A program made the position numbers and the translations under genes. From an uncultured Candidatus Nemicrothrix sp. (lineage in GTDB: Bacteria > Actinomycetota > Acidimicrobiia > Acidimicrobiales > Acidimicrobilacustridaceae): a stretch of 38,166 nucleotides of DNA. The stretch covers positions 1 to 38,166 of the forward strand of contig CAIPQK010000191.1 of assembly GCA_903867185.1 (NCBI GenBank). Reading direction: 5' to 3'. The notes under the pieces are model-generated. The model was not told the DNA's origin. It searched no databases and saw nothing but the letters and a program-made list of their open reading frames with translations. Shown one piece after another: positions 7,612 through 16,016 of this stretch (its first letter is position 1; each line of letters opens with the position of its first letter).

Positions 7612-9736
7612 TCGACACCACCGAAAGGAGCGCAGGGGTTAATCCCGTGAATTCGAACCTACCGACATCGCATCTGCGTTTCCGACGAATCTCGTCTCGG
7701 ATCGCTTCATAGTCAAACTCCATGATGCCATCTTCAACTTGTACTAAGAGACCTTCTCCTTCTGCCGCAACTACGACGTTGCCGGACCCATGGGATGCCA
7801 CTACACAACAGCCGGCCGCCATTGCCTCGAACGTTACGAAATTGAAGGTTTCTTTCCCCTCGACAAGGTTCACTACAGCATCGATTCGGTTCTCTAAAAG
7901 TAGCTCCGTTGTGACGGAGCGGCCGCCCATGCTTGGTCGAAGTTCGATAAATGTCACAGAGGGAACTGACCGAGATTCGACGCCGAAGTGAAAGAAATCA
8001 AAATCATCGGCATGCACTCCTACATCGGAAACAAAAGTTGTGAATTGATTCCAACCTTTGCTTGCTGCGGGATGACCGACAAATGCAACGCGAACTTTGT
8101 CGTTAACGCTGCAGGGCTCCCTCAAAGCTCCATCCCACCGAATTGCTCCGTGAGGAATCACCAATGGTCGACTAGGAAGCGGCGTAGACCCATTCATCGA
8201 CTGATCAGCCGCGAATTCAGATGGCGCTGCGAAGGTCCAGGCAACACCCTCGAAAAGCGATCGAACACGATTGACGTGTTGTTCACGAACGGGACCATAC
8301 GCACACAGCTGGCAGGACTGACTCTCGGGAGCCGGGTCTCCACACCAATTCACTCCATTTCTGGTCAGCCGATAATTCTGACAGTGGGCAGAAAAGTCAT
8401 GAACCCACCAACATGCAACCGATGGTTGAAGCACCTCCATCGACTGCCGAATTGCTTCTGGCGCATGTCCAAGCACCGAGTGCACGACGATAACCACTTC
8501 TTTCTCAGAAAACCGCTGAGAAAATGCAGCAGAAAATTCGACCAAGGGAAACGCTGAATCGAAAAGTTCTCCATTGATGCGGCATCGGACGAGGAACTCT
8601 CTTGGAGATGAAGAACTCAGTGCGAGAAAGAGCCTGTTCGGAAAAACCGAAATATAGACGTCTCCGAGTTCCCGAAACTTCACTTCCTCCTGAGCCGAGA
8701 CGATCTGAACGCCGCCCACATGCTCGACGTAGTCATCGTGGGCGAACGATATGACCACCCGTGTACCCGCAATCAGTTGACGATCCAGAATCTCCGTGAC
8801 GACTTCGGCGCCGGTACGAATCTCCGCACCACTTTCGGCCGCTCCGTCGTAGGAATGAAGCGACAACGTCCTCGCGAGAAGTACCCGTTGGATGTTGTCC
8901 TTAAGGGAGCGTTCTTCATAGATTGCCGCATTAGGAAAGCGCCCTTCACGGTGGCCTGAATTCACAAAATGCGTGAACGCAGGAATGGCGGCATTTGCTA
9001 CGTCGGCATAATTTCGAAGATAGAACTCCGCATCGAACCATTCGAATTCGGCCTGGGAATCGAGCGTGCCGGCACGAAGGTCAATTTCAGCGACGTCGAA
9101 TTCGATCCCAACATGCTCCAAATACACGCCGAGTGATTCCCTCACATCAGCAGCCCATGGCGAATCAGGCGTTTTGTACCCAGGCTGCGCAAATTCAAGC
9201 GGTTCTACGATCGGTCGTCCTTCGTTCAACCCGTGGCGAACGTGGTGGGTGAGCGGATCATTGCCGCTCTCGGCAACTTCCGGATTGTCGTGCAGATAGC
9301 CGCGGGTCGAAAAGGACGGATGGGGGTCGAGTCCGTCGAGCCACCCCGTCGCAAGATAATGATCAAGCGCGCTCAGGACATCTGGGAATCGTTCATCTGG
9401 TAACTGAGATCGGTAATACGCCAGATCAAAAAGTTCCACTCGCCGAACCAGTTTGTTCGCCCGAGTTCGGCTCTCGTAGTCAGCCACTGACACAGATTGG
9501 CGTTTCTCTTCTCTTCCCCATCGTTCGAAGTGGATGAGCGGATTGATCCCCTCTCCCCGAACGTCCGGGTTGTCAGCAAGGTAGCCATTCGTTGAAAACT
9601 CTGGATGGGGATCAAGTCCAATCCGCCAACCAACCTCGTCGTAGTGCCCGAAGAGATTCTTTGGAAACTTTCCGTCCAATGAACGAATCTGGGAGCGGTA
9701 ATAACTGCGGTCGAAGTACTTAGATTCGCTCACCAT
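7601..9736 (-). CDS. Repeat-containing GT4-type glycosyltransferase
   Basis: A 711-residue protein in two parts. Residues about 7-80, 102-175 and 233-268 are three copies of a module. Copies 1 and 2 run from FDxxYYRSQ through GLDPHPxFSTxGYLxDNPxV to a PLxHxxRxGxxEGR-like end; copy 3 is shorter (WFDAEFYLRNYADV to GHREGRFP). From about 325 the catalytic part starts with a GGVQIVSAQEE donor-side loop. It continues with VHDFSAHCQNY and three more cysteines (C465, C475, C478), as in O-antigen-type enzymes. It ends with VAFVGHPAASKGW and a GT4 nucleotide-sugar site (NLVEGKETFNFVTFEAMAAG). The ATG at 9736 is preceded by GGAGG with a 6-nt spacer. It is cytoplasmic by sequence and probably adds sugars to a cell-surface polymer. 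The repeats may bind the growing glycan or a partner (inference). It is the first gene of a four-gene minus-strand run. Confidence 0.82.
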   Translation of the reverse strand: MVSESKYFDRSYYRSQIRSLDGKFPKNLFGHYDEVGWRIGLDPHPEFSTNGYLADNPDVRGEGINPLIHFERWGREEKRQSVSVADYESRTRANKLVRRVELFDLAYYRSQLPDERFPDVLSALDHYLATGWLDGLDPHPSFSTRGYLHDNPEVAESGNDPLTHHVRHGLNEGRPIVEPLEFAQPGYKTPDSPWAADVRESLGVYLEHVGIEFDVAEIDLRAGTLDSQAEFEWFDAEFYLRNYADVANAAIPAFTHFVNSGHREGRFPNAAIYEERSLKDNIQRVLLARTLSLHSYDGAAESGAEIRTGAEVVTEILDRQLIAGTRVVISFAHDDYVEHVGGVQIVSAQEEVKFRELGDVYISVFPNRLFLALSSSSPREFLVRCRINGELFDSAFPLVEFSAAFSQRFSEKEVVIVVHSVLGHAPEAIRQSMEVLQPSVACWWVHDFSAHCQNYRLTRNGVNWCGDPAPESQSCQLCAYGPVREQHVNRVRSLFEGVAWTFAAPSEFAADQSMNGSTPLPSRPLVIPHGAIRWDGALREPCSVNDKVRVAFVGHPAASKGWNQFTTFVSDVGVHADDFDFFHFGVESRSVPSVTFIELRPSMGGRSVTTELLLENRIDAVVNLVEGKETFNFVTFEAMAAGCCVVASHGSGNVVVAAEGEGLLVQVEDGIMEFDYEAIRDEIRRKRRCDVGRFEFTGLTPALLSVVSNGA

Positions 9737-9742
9737 TCAGAG

Positions 9743-9767
9743 CCTCCAGCCCAGTTTTCGTACCTTA
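9743..9767 (-). promoter_or_regulatory. Putative promoter and ribosome binding site of the glycosyltransferase run
   Basis: On the minus strand TAAGGT (9767 down to 9762) fits TANNNT and is followed by GGAGG (9747 down to 9743) 6 nt before the ATG. A TTGGCC about 25 nt further upstream could serve as a weak -35. The intergenic stretch 9737-9827 therefore separates this run from the lipB-lipA gene; no terminator hairpin with a T-run is seen in it. Confidence 0.35.
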
Positions 9768-9827
9768 TCTACACTTCTGGCTCATATCGGCCAAGACTGA
9801 TGCCAACGCTAAAGATCACCATCGCAA

Positions 9828-11552
9828 TCAATGCAAAGAAACTGCTACCGCACTTTCGGCTGCTGCTTGCTTTGCATGAAAACTCGAACGTGTGAGCGGA
9901 CTTGATTCCACATGATCAATGCCGAGTTCACGGCCGATCTCTGCATACGAAGTGAACTGCTCAGGTGTCACCCAACGGTCAACAGGCAGGTGCGTCGAAG
10001 TTGGCCGCAAGTACTGGCCAATCGTGACGATCGAAACTCCGATTCCCGCAAGATCAGCCAAGACCGATGCGATCTCGTCGTCGGTCTCGCCCATTCCTAC
10101 AACTAGACCTGACTTGGTAAGAAGACCGGCTCGCTTTGCCCGGGACAAGACTGCCAGCGAGCGTGCGTAGCCGGCCGAAGGTCGAACTGCCCGCTGAAGG
10201 CGCGGCACGGTTTCTACGTTGTGGTTGAGAACGTCGGGACGACTTTCGAAGATGAGATCAAGGGAAGCGGCCTGCCCACGACAGTCAGAAATGAGAACCT
10301 CGACCTGCACACCCGCATTGCGATCGCGAATGGCGCGAACTGTGTCCGCCATCGCGCCCGCACCTTCGTCGGGCAGGTCGTCGCGGGCGACGGTCGTGAC
10401 AACGGCAAAGTCAAGCTCCATGCGAGCAACGGCTTCAGCGACCCTTGCAGGTTCTTGGGGATCGAGTGCCTCGGGTAGCCGCGTGTCAACCAAACAGAAT
10501 CCACATTTTCGTGTGCAGCGTTCGCCGTTGATCATGAACGTCGCGGTGCCGTCAGACCAACACTCGGAAAGGTTCGGACAGCCCGCTTCTTCGCAGACGG
10601 TGACCAGTTGAAGATCTCGCAATGTTTTTTTGAGTTCCAGCGGACGAGCGCCAATGTTTAACTTGGCGCGCATCCATTCAGGCTTGCGTTCCATCACATC
10701 GATTCCATCGACCACGCCTGCTTGCGCCAAGCGGCCCTGCAAACGCAATGACGGACCTGCTCGATGATCGGCCCCCGTCTTCACAGGAAGACCAGCACCC
10801 ATGCCCCGGCTAAAGGGAGACAGATCGTCATCACCATCGGTCGCACGACGAATGATGTCGGCCCGATCGACATCTCGGTCGACTGCCCACATCGCTGCTG
10901 CCCGATGAACGACAGCGTCGATAACTTCGGACATCGTGACGTCGATGCCTTCCTGCGCAAGGGAGGTCACGGATTTATCGGCAATGCCGCAGGGAACGAT
11001 GTGCGTGAACATCGACATATCGGGATCGACGTTGATCGCGAAGCCATGCATCGAACGACCGCGGGTCAGTCGCACGCCGATTGCGGCGATCTTGCGAGGA
11101 TTCTCCGACTCTGGAGCGACCCACACTCCTGGGTACTGCTCAAGTCGACCAACGTCAGTTAGTCCGAGATCGTTCAAGGCGCCGATCACCAGTTCTTCAA
11201 CCGATCGCACGTAGGCGACCGTGTCAGCCATTCCCCCGCCGCGCTTACCGGGAACGGACAACACCGGATAGCCGACGAGCTGGCCAGGGCCGTGATAGGT
11301 GACGTCGCCACCGCGATCAGTGCGCAGACACTCAGCACCAACAGATGCCGGATCGACAAGCACATTGGCAGAATCGGCATTTGCCCCGAGCGTGTAGACG
11401 TGCGGATGTTCGAGCAACAACAACCAGTCGTCGCTGCCGTGCTCGAAAAACGCGTGCTGCAGATCAGAGGCTTCGGCGTACGGAACCGTCCCAAGCCAGC
11501 GGACGCGCAGGGGTGAAGCGCCGACGGTGGGGGTCTCCCCGGCCGTCGCCAT
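9828..11552 (-). CDS. lipB-lipA: Bifunctional lipoate synthesis protein: octanoyltransferase (LipB) fused to lipoyl synthase (LipA)
   Basis: One open frame of 574 residues carries both enzymes of de novo protein lipoylation. Residues 1-235 are LipB: RGGDVTYHGPGQLVGYPV at 80-97, the catalytic Lys154 in RKIAAIGVR, and the catalytic Cys188 in THIVPCGIADKS. A linker of about 50 residues (236-285) follows. Residues 286-574 are LipA, a radical SAM enzyme: C320, C325 and C331 (CEEAGCPNLSEC) hold the auxiliary cluster, and C346, C350 and C353 (CTRKCGFC) the SAM cluster. RSSFHA at 555-560 supplies the conserved serine region. LipB moves octanoyl from ACP to the E2 lipoyl domain and LipA inserts two sulfurs. 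The ATG lies 2 nt after the stop of the E2 gene, with no intervening promoter. All catalytic residues of both halves are present, so both should be active. The usual actinobacterial arrangement is two adjacent genes. Confidence 0.95.
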   Translation of the reverse strand: MATAGETPTVGASPLRVRWLGTVPYAEASDLQHAFFEHGSDDWLLLLEHPHVYTLGANADSANVLVDPASVGAECLRTDRGGDVTYHGPGQLVGYPVLSVPGKRGGGMADTVAYVRSVEELVIGALNDLGLTDVGRLEQYPGVWVAPESENPRKIAAIGVRLTRGRSMHGFAINVDPDMSMFTHIVPCGIADKSVTSLAQEGIDVTMSEVIDAVVHRAAAMWAVDRDVDRADIIRRATDGDDDLSPFSRGMGAGLPVKTGADHRAGPSLRLQGRLAQAGVVDGIDVMERKPEWMRAKLNIGARPLELKKTLRDLQLVTVCEEAGCPNLSECWSDGTATFMINGERCTRKCGFCLVDTRLPEALDPQEPARVAEAVARMELDFAVVTTVARDDLPDEGAGAMADTVRAIRDRNAGVQVEVLISDCRGQAASLDLIFESRPDVLNHNVETVPRLQRAVRPSAGYARSLAVLSRAKRAGLLTKSGLVVGMGETDDEIASVLADLAGIGVSIVTIGQYLRPTSTHLPVDRWVTPEQFTSYAEIGRELGIDHVESSPLTRSSFHAKQAAAESAVAVSLH

Positions 11553-11554
11553 GA

Positions 11555-12919
11555 TTAGAGCTCCGCTTCCCAGTCGCGGGTCTCGAGGATTTCCTTGACG
11601 TCACGGAGAAATGCTGCAGCGTAGGCACCGTCGAAAGCACGGTGATCCCAGCTCATCGCCAACATGCCGACCGAATGAATCGCTATTGATTCGCTCCCGT
11701 CGATGCCGGCGACCACGACGGGCTTGCGATGCACACCATCGGTCGAGATGATCGCCACCTGCGGCTGATTAATGATCGGAAGCACGAGGTGACTGCCAAA
11801 CGATCCTGAGTTGGAAAGTGTGAACGTTCCGCCCGAGATGTCGTCGGCCGACAGTTGCTTCGAACGAGCGCGTGCGGCGAGATCGTTAATGTCGCGAGCA
11901 ATGGCACGAAGTCGCTTGTCGTCTGCTTCGTGAATGACTGGAGCCAAGAGACCCGTGAAATCGAGGTCGACGGCAATGGCCAGATTCACGTAGTTGTGGA
12001 CGATGAGTTCACCGTCACCAACCGAAGCGTTCATATGCGGGTAGTTACGCAATGCATCGACGACAGCTCGTGAGATGAACGGCAGATAGTTAAGACCGAA
12101 ACCCTCTTCGGCTCGGAACGATTCTCGATGCGCTCGGCGAACTCGTTCGATGTTCTCGTAATCGACTTCAACGATTGTGTAGGCGTGCGGCGAGACCTGT
12201 TTCGACATCACCATGTGTTCGCCTGTGCGACGGCGGATGTTGTTGAGTGGTTCGACAGTGTCGCCCGTACCCGAACGCGGCGCGGGTGTTGCCCGGCGCT
12301 GACCACTGGAAGCCGCAGCGGGAGCAGATGATGCGGGAGTTGTAGACGCGACACCTGAACGAATTGCGAGTTCAACGTCGGAACGTGTGATTCGTCCGCT
12401 GGGTCCGGTGCCGGTGATTCGAGAGGTATCCAAGCCGTAATCGCTGATGAGACGACGAACGATCGGCGAAAGCACTTGACCGGCGGTCGAGGCCGCAGGC
12501 GCAGCGACCGGTGCGGCAGCCGCAACAGGCGCAGGCGGAGGTGTCGGAGCAGCAACAGGCGCTGGAGCCGCAACCGGAGCAGGCGCCGGTTGCGGTGCCG
12601 TCTCGACAACAGGTGCAACAACGGGAGCCGGTTCGGGCTCGGGCGCAGGAGTTGCAGTGGCGGGAGCCGGAGCAGGCACGCCAGCACCGTCACCCACAAC
12701 AGCGATCACAGTGCCAACGTCGACGGTGTCGCCTTCGGCCACACGAATTTCGGTGAGGACTCCACCAACTGGCGAAGGAACCTCGGAATCAACTTTGTCC
12801 GTGGAGACCTCGAACAAGACCTCGTCTTCAGCAACAGAGTCACCAACTGCTTTGAACCACTTCGTGATGGTTCCTTCAGTCACTGACTCGCCAAGTTGCG
12901 GAAGTTGAATCTCTGCCAT
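11555..12919 (-). CDS. sucB: Dihydrolipoamide acyltransferase, E2 of a 2-oxoacid dehydrogenase complex (SucB, actinobacterial type)
   Basis: A 454-residue core subunit that passes acyl groups from its lipoyl arm to CoA. Order of domains: one lipoyl domain at 1-78, with the lysine to be lipoylated in EVSTDKVDSEVPSP; a long Ala/Pro/Glu linker (about 80-150); a peripheral subunit-binding domain (LSPIVRRLISDYGLDTSRI, GPSGRITRSDVELAI); a second linker; and the catalytic domain ending in SWDHRAFDGAYAAAFL with the HRxxDG active site. Actinobacterial SucB/DlaT proteins can have two or three lipoyl domains, so a single one is on the short side. GGAGG precedes the ATG by 5 nt. It sits between lpd (16 nt upstream) and the LipB-LipA gene, and its lipoyl domain is the expected substrate of that fusion. 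E1 is not in the window, so succinyl versus acetyl specificity is open. Confidence 0.93.
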   Translation of the reverse strand: MAEIQLPQLGESVTEGTITKWFKAVGDSVAEDEVLFEVSTDKVDSEVPSPVGGVLTEIRVAEGDTVDVGTVIAVVGDGAGVPAPAPATATPAPEPEPAPVVAPVVETAPQPAPAPVAAPAPVAAPTPPPAPVAAAAPVAAPAASTAGQVLSPIVRRLISDYGLDTSRITGTGPSGRITRSDVELAIRSGVASTTPASSAPAAASSGQRRATPAPRSGTGDTVEPLNNIRRRTGEHMVMSKQVSPHAYTIVEVDYENIERVRRAHRESFRAEEGFGLNYLPFISRAVVDALRNYPHMNASVGDGELIVHNYVNLAIAVDLDFTGLLAPVIHEADDKRLRAIARDINDLAARARSKQLSADDISGGTFTLSNSGSFGSHLVLPIINQPQVAIISTDGVHRKPVVVAGIDGSESIAIHSVGMLAMSWDHRAFDGAYAAAFLRDVKEILETRDWEAEL

Positions 12920-12934
12920 GGAATCCTCCGGGAT

Positions 12935-14338
12935 TCAGCCGTGAAGCGAGCGCCCGGTAAGAGCGAGGACGCTCTCACCAAACAATTCGCTCAACGTTGG
13001 GTGAGGTTGAATGAAAGCGGCGACGTCGTCGACGTCGGCTTCCCAGTTCAATGCGAGGTAGGCCTGACCAAGTTGTTCAGTGACCCAAGGGCCAACCATG
13101 TGAACGCCGAGCAACCGACCGCCCGTTCCGTCGGAACGCTTCTCGGCGATGACCTTCACCATTCCCTCGGTTTCGCCGAGGATGAGCGCACGGCCGTTAC
13201 CTGAATAGCGGTGCTTGCTCACGATCACATCGAAGCCTGCTTCTTTGGCGGACTTTTCGGTGTGTCCGACGAAACTGACTTCGGGGTGGCAATAGATGCA
13301 CCACGGGACCTTTGAGTAATCAAGAGGAGTCGGGTCTTCATCCAGCATGTCGCGGATGGCCAACATGCCCTCTGCAAAACCGATGTGGGCAAGAGCTGGC
13401 GTGGCAATGAGATCGCCAACCGCCCAAACCCCGGGCTCGCCCGTACGACAATGTTCGTCGACAACCACGTGACCACGTTCGCTCACCGCAACTGCGGTGC
13501 CATCGAGTCCGAGATTTTCTGAAAGAGGACGGCGGCCAACCGAAACGACAACCATGTCGACATCGACCGATTCGCCCTCGCCGAACTTCACAGTTGTTCC
13601 GCCCGCGAACTTGGGGTCGTGACCTTGCACGGAAACGCCGGTGCGCACCGTGATGTTGCGGTCCTTGAATGATTTCAGCACCACTCGAGTGACATCTTCG
13701 TCACAGCCAGGAAGTATCTGCGGAAGCGCCTCAAGAATGGTCACTGCGGTACCGAGGTCGGACATCATCGAGGCGAATTCGCACCCAATTGCCCCGCCAC
13801 CAATCACAACGGCCGTTGCTGGCAGTTTCTGAAGCGAAAGTAATTCGTCAGAGGTAAGAACGGTGACGCCATCGACGTCGAAACCGGGGATGGTGCGTGG
13901 CACCGAACCCGAAGCCAAGATGACATTCTTGCCATGAAGTTCGACATCGCCAGACGAGCCACCAGAGACCTTGACGACGTGACCGGCGTGCAACGTGCCG
14001 ATTCCGTCGTAGACGGTGACCTTGCGCTTCTTCAGAAGACCGGTGAGTCCGCCGACAAGCCCGTCAATGACGCCTTGCTTGCGCACTTGGGTCACCGAGA
14101 AATCGAGGACTGGCTCCGACGTGGTCAGGCCAAAAGCGGCAGCGCTTTCGATAGCTCGGCGAATCGAAGCGGTCTCGAGCAATTCTTTGGCGGGGATGCA
14201 GCCAACGTTGAGGCAGGTGCCACCGATGCGGTTCTTCTCGATCAACGCAATAGTGAGCCCTGCCGATGCTCCATACAGTGCGGCGGCATAACCACCGGGA
14301 CCGCCGCCAATGATGACGACGTCGAAGTTCTCGGCCAT
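12935..14338 (-). CDS. lpdA: Dihydrolipoyl dehydrogenase (E3)
   Basis: A 467-residue FAD and NAD-dependent disulfide oxidoreductase that reoxidises the dihydrolipoyl group of E2. Visible are the FAD-binding GGGPGGYAAAL near the N-terminus, the redox-active disulfide in GGTCLNVGCIPAKELL, the NAD-binding loop VIGGGAIGCEFASM, the second FAD contact GEPGVWAVGDLIATPALAH, and the C-terminal catalytic HPTLSELFGE. The ATG at 14338 is preferred: GAGG lies 8 nt upstream and homologues start MAENFDVV. A GTG 9 nt upstream is possible but badly placed. It heads the lpd-E2-lipBA operon, so the cluster supplies E3, E2 and the cofactor-making enzyme together. No E1 gene is present. High confidence. Confidence 0.97.
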   Translation of the reverse strand: MAENFDVVIIGGGPGGYAAALYGASAGLTIALIEKNRIGGTCLNVGCIPAKELLETASIRRAIESAAAFGLTTSEPVLDFSVTQVRKQGVIDGLVGGLTGLLKKRKVTVYDGIGTLHAGHVVKVSGGSSGDVELHGKNVILASGSVPRTIPGFDVDGVTVLTSDELLSLQKLPATAVVIGGGAIGCEFASMMSDLGTAVTILEALPQILPGCDEDVTRVVLKSFKDRNITVRTGVSVQGHDPKFAGGTTVKFGEGESVDVDMVVVSVGRRPLSENLGLDGTAVAVSERGHVVVDEHCRTGEPGVWAVGDLIATPALAHIGFAEGMLAIRDMLDEDPTPLDYSKVPWCIYCHPEVSFVGHTEKSAKEAGFDVIVSKHRYSGNGRALILGETEGMVKVIAEKRSDGTGGRLLGVHMVGPWVTEQLGQAYLALNWEADVDDVAAFIQPHPTLSELFGESVLALTGRSLHG

Positions 14339-14632
14339 TGGGACCACCTCTATCGCGACTACGGGGAGCCCGAGCCTACCGTTACGGGCGCAATGGCTGA
14401 ACCCAAATGCTCAGCTCATTTTCAGCGGGTGGCAAGGAATAACTGTGCAGCTGCCGCGGCGAGTATCGCCAAGCCGCATGCGAGTGCCAAGAGGATCAGT
14501 TTCCGGGTGCTCATGAGGTTCTGAGCGTATCGGCCACAGACTCTCGGCCCGACCGCCCGATCCCGCAGCATGGGGCATACCCTCGGACTAGACCGTTCTC
14601 TACCTCCCCATCCCTCGTCATCAGGAGTCCTC
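14339..14632. other. Longest intergenic stretch, between lpd and the epimerase gene
   Basis: This 294-nt region separates divergent genes. It holds a possible 30-codon membrane ORF on the minus strand (14422-14514) with a TACGCT box 9 nt upstream. On the plus strand TACCCT at 14579-14584 is a candidate -10, and AGGAG at 14623-14627 is the ribosome binding site of the epimerase gene. No RNA gene or strong terminator was recognised in it. Confidence 0.4.
14422..14514 (-). CDS. Possible 30-residue single-span membrane peptide
   Basis: The translation is a short basic start (MSTRKL), one hydrophobic helix (ILLALACGLAILAAAAAQLFLA) and a final TR, then TGA. There is no Shine-Dalgarno sequence, but TACGCT (14529 down to 14524) stands 9 nt before the ATG, close to the leaderless spacing seen elsewhere here. 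It points toward lpd, 83 nt downstream. It could be a real small membrane peptide or the remnant N-terminus of a longer protein; the frame shows nothing recognisable after the stop. No function can be given. Confidence 0.3.
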   Translation of the reverse strand: MSTRKLILLALACGLAILAAAAAQLFLATR

Positions 14633-15544
14633 GTGAAGATCGCCATCACCGGAGCCTCAGGCCTCATCGGCCGGGCACTGACAACGTCCCTTGTCGCAGA
14701 TGGACACCAGGTCATTCCTGTTGTCCGCCGATCAAATCCTGCGACACCCGATGCAATCGAATGGAATCCAGCCGCCGGAACAATCGAGGCATCGAAATTT
14801 GAAGGTGTTGACGGAGTGGTTCACCTCGCCGGCGCAGGTATCGGCGATCATCGCTGGAGCGAGTCCTACAAGCGCGAGGTTCTCGAAAGTCGCACTAAGG
14901 GGACCGAACTTCTTGCGCGCACTCTTGCGTCGCTCACCACTCCCCCCTCAGTGATGGTTAGCGGATCAGCGATCGGCTTCTACGGCGACACCGGCGACAG
15001 TGCAGTCGATGAATCAGCATCTGCGGGCCATGACTTTTTGGCGGAAGTTTGTGTTGCATGGGAAGCCGCCGCCGCACCCGCCGCCGAGGCCGGCATCCGC
15101 GTGCCATTCCTGCGCACCGGCATCGTGCTCACCACCGACGGTGGAGCGCTCGCCAAGATGCTGCCTCTCTTCCGCTTTGGACTCGGCGGGCGCATGGGCT
15201 CGGGCAAACAATGGTGGAGCTGGATTTCGATGGCCGATGAAATCGGAGCAATCCGATGGTTGCTTGATCACGACATCAGTGGTCCCGTGAATGCCACCGC
15301 ACCGGCTCCAGTCACCAACAGCCAGTTCACCAAAGCTCTCGGCGAGGCCATGCATCGTCCGACATTTGCTCCAGTGCCGTCGTTCGGCCCCAAGCTTCTA
15401 CTGGGCGCCGAACTCGCCGATGCGCTCCTGTTCACCAGCACTCGCGTGCTTCCTGGGGTCCTCGAGGCCAGTGGCTATTCATTCGCCCACCGCACGATCG
15501 AGGCTGCATTGCCAGATGTACTCACATCAAAGGCAGCAGCCTGA
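14633..15544 (+). CDS. TIGR01777 / SDR39U1-type NAD(P)-binding epimerase-like protein
   Basis: A 303-residue extended short-chain dehydrogenase-like protein. It begins VKIAITGASGLIGRALTTSL, a Rossmann GxxGxxG nucleotide site, then PVVRRS at the end of beta-2, DGVVHLAGAGIGDHRWSESY, and GSAIGFYGDTGD in the strand that carries the catalytic residues in related enzymes. The C-terminus has the family's small DUF1731-like domain (about 250-300, VPSFGPKLLLGAELADALL). The start is the GTG at 14633, preceded by AGGAG with a 5-nt spacer; an upstream in-frame ATG at 14570 would add 21 unrelated residues. The physiological substrate of this family (YfcH in E. coli) is not firmly known. It probably forms an operon with the SRPBCC gene 12 nt downstream and rsgA. 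Confidence 0.9.
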   Translation: MKIAITGASGLIGRALTTSLVADGHQVIPVVRRSNPATPDAIEWNPAAGTIEASKFEGVDGVVHLAGAGIGDHRWSESYKREVLESRTKGTELLARTLASLTTPPSVMVSGSAIGFYGDTGDSAVDESASAGHDFLAEVCVAWEAAAAPAAEAGIRVPFLRTGIVLTTDGGALAKMLPLFRFGLGGRMGSGKQWWSWISMADEIGAIRWLLDHDISGPVNATAPAPVTNSQFTKALGEAMHRPTFAPVPSFGPKLLLGAELADALLFTSTRVLPGVLEASGYSFAHRTIEAALPDVLTSKAAA

Positions 15545-15556
15545 GAGACTGAAAAG

Positions 15557-16012
15557 ATGAGCACTCCAAAGTCAGAGCGTCACATCTCAACAACTCGAGT
15601 CATCGCAGCACCATCCCAAGAGATCTTCGAGGTCCTCGCTGATCCGGCGAGACATTCGATCATCGATGGTTCCGGAACACTTGTCGGGGCAAAGGGCAAC
15701 CCGCCTCGTCTCTTTCTTGGCGCCAAGTTTGGGATGAAGATGAGCTTTCACGCCACCATGCGCAACAAGGTCGTGGAGTTCGACGAAGGCAAGCAGATCG
15801 GTTGGCGTCATATCGGCCAGCACGTTTGGCGTTACGAGCTCGAACCAGTTGATGGCGGCACCAAGGTCACCGAAACCTTCGACTGGCGACCGAGCCCGCT
15901 GGCATGGCTCCTTGAGAAGCAGGACACGCCCGCAAAGAATCTCGCATCAATGGAAAAGACGCTTGCGCGTCTGGACACCTACGTGACCACTGGAAACGTT
16001 CCGGAATCATGA
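15557..16012 (+). CDS. SRPBCC (START-like) domain protein
   Basis: A 151-residue protein of the polyketide cyclase/dehydrase-like SRPBCC fold, which makes a deep hydrophobic ligand pocket. Signs are the opening strand HISTTRVIAAPSQEIFEVLADPARH with the typical helix after it, the central strands FHATMRNKVVEFDEGKQIGW and VWRYELEPVDGGTKVTETFDW, and a long C-terminal helix (KNLASMEKTLARLDTYV). It is a single complete domain without signal peptide. No catalytic residue can be assigned and the ligand is unknown. Spacing of 12 nt to the epimerase gene and 4 nt to rsgA supports co-transcription. The family covers lipid binding, toxin and enzyme roles, so a precise function cannot be given. Confidence 0.82.
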   Translation: MSTPKSERHISTTRVIAAPSQEIFEVLADPARHSIIDGSGTLVGAKGNPPRLFLGAKFGMKMSFHATMRNKVVEFDEGKQIGWRHIGQHVWRYELEPVDGGTKVTETFDWRPSPLAWLLEKQDTPAKNLASMEKTLARLDTYVTTGNVPES

Positions 16013-16016
16013 ACCT

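Noticed and set aside
9828-11552. Two genes read through a missing stop
   Set aside because: The frame is open and well formed through the linker with no start signal before the LipA part; sequencing error cannot be fully excluded from one sequence.
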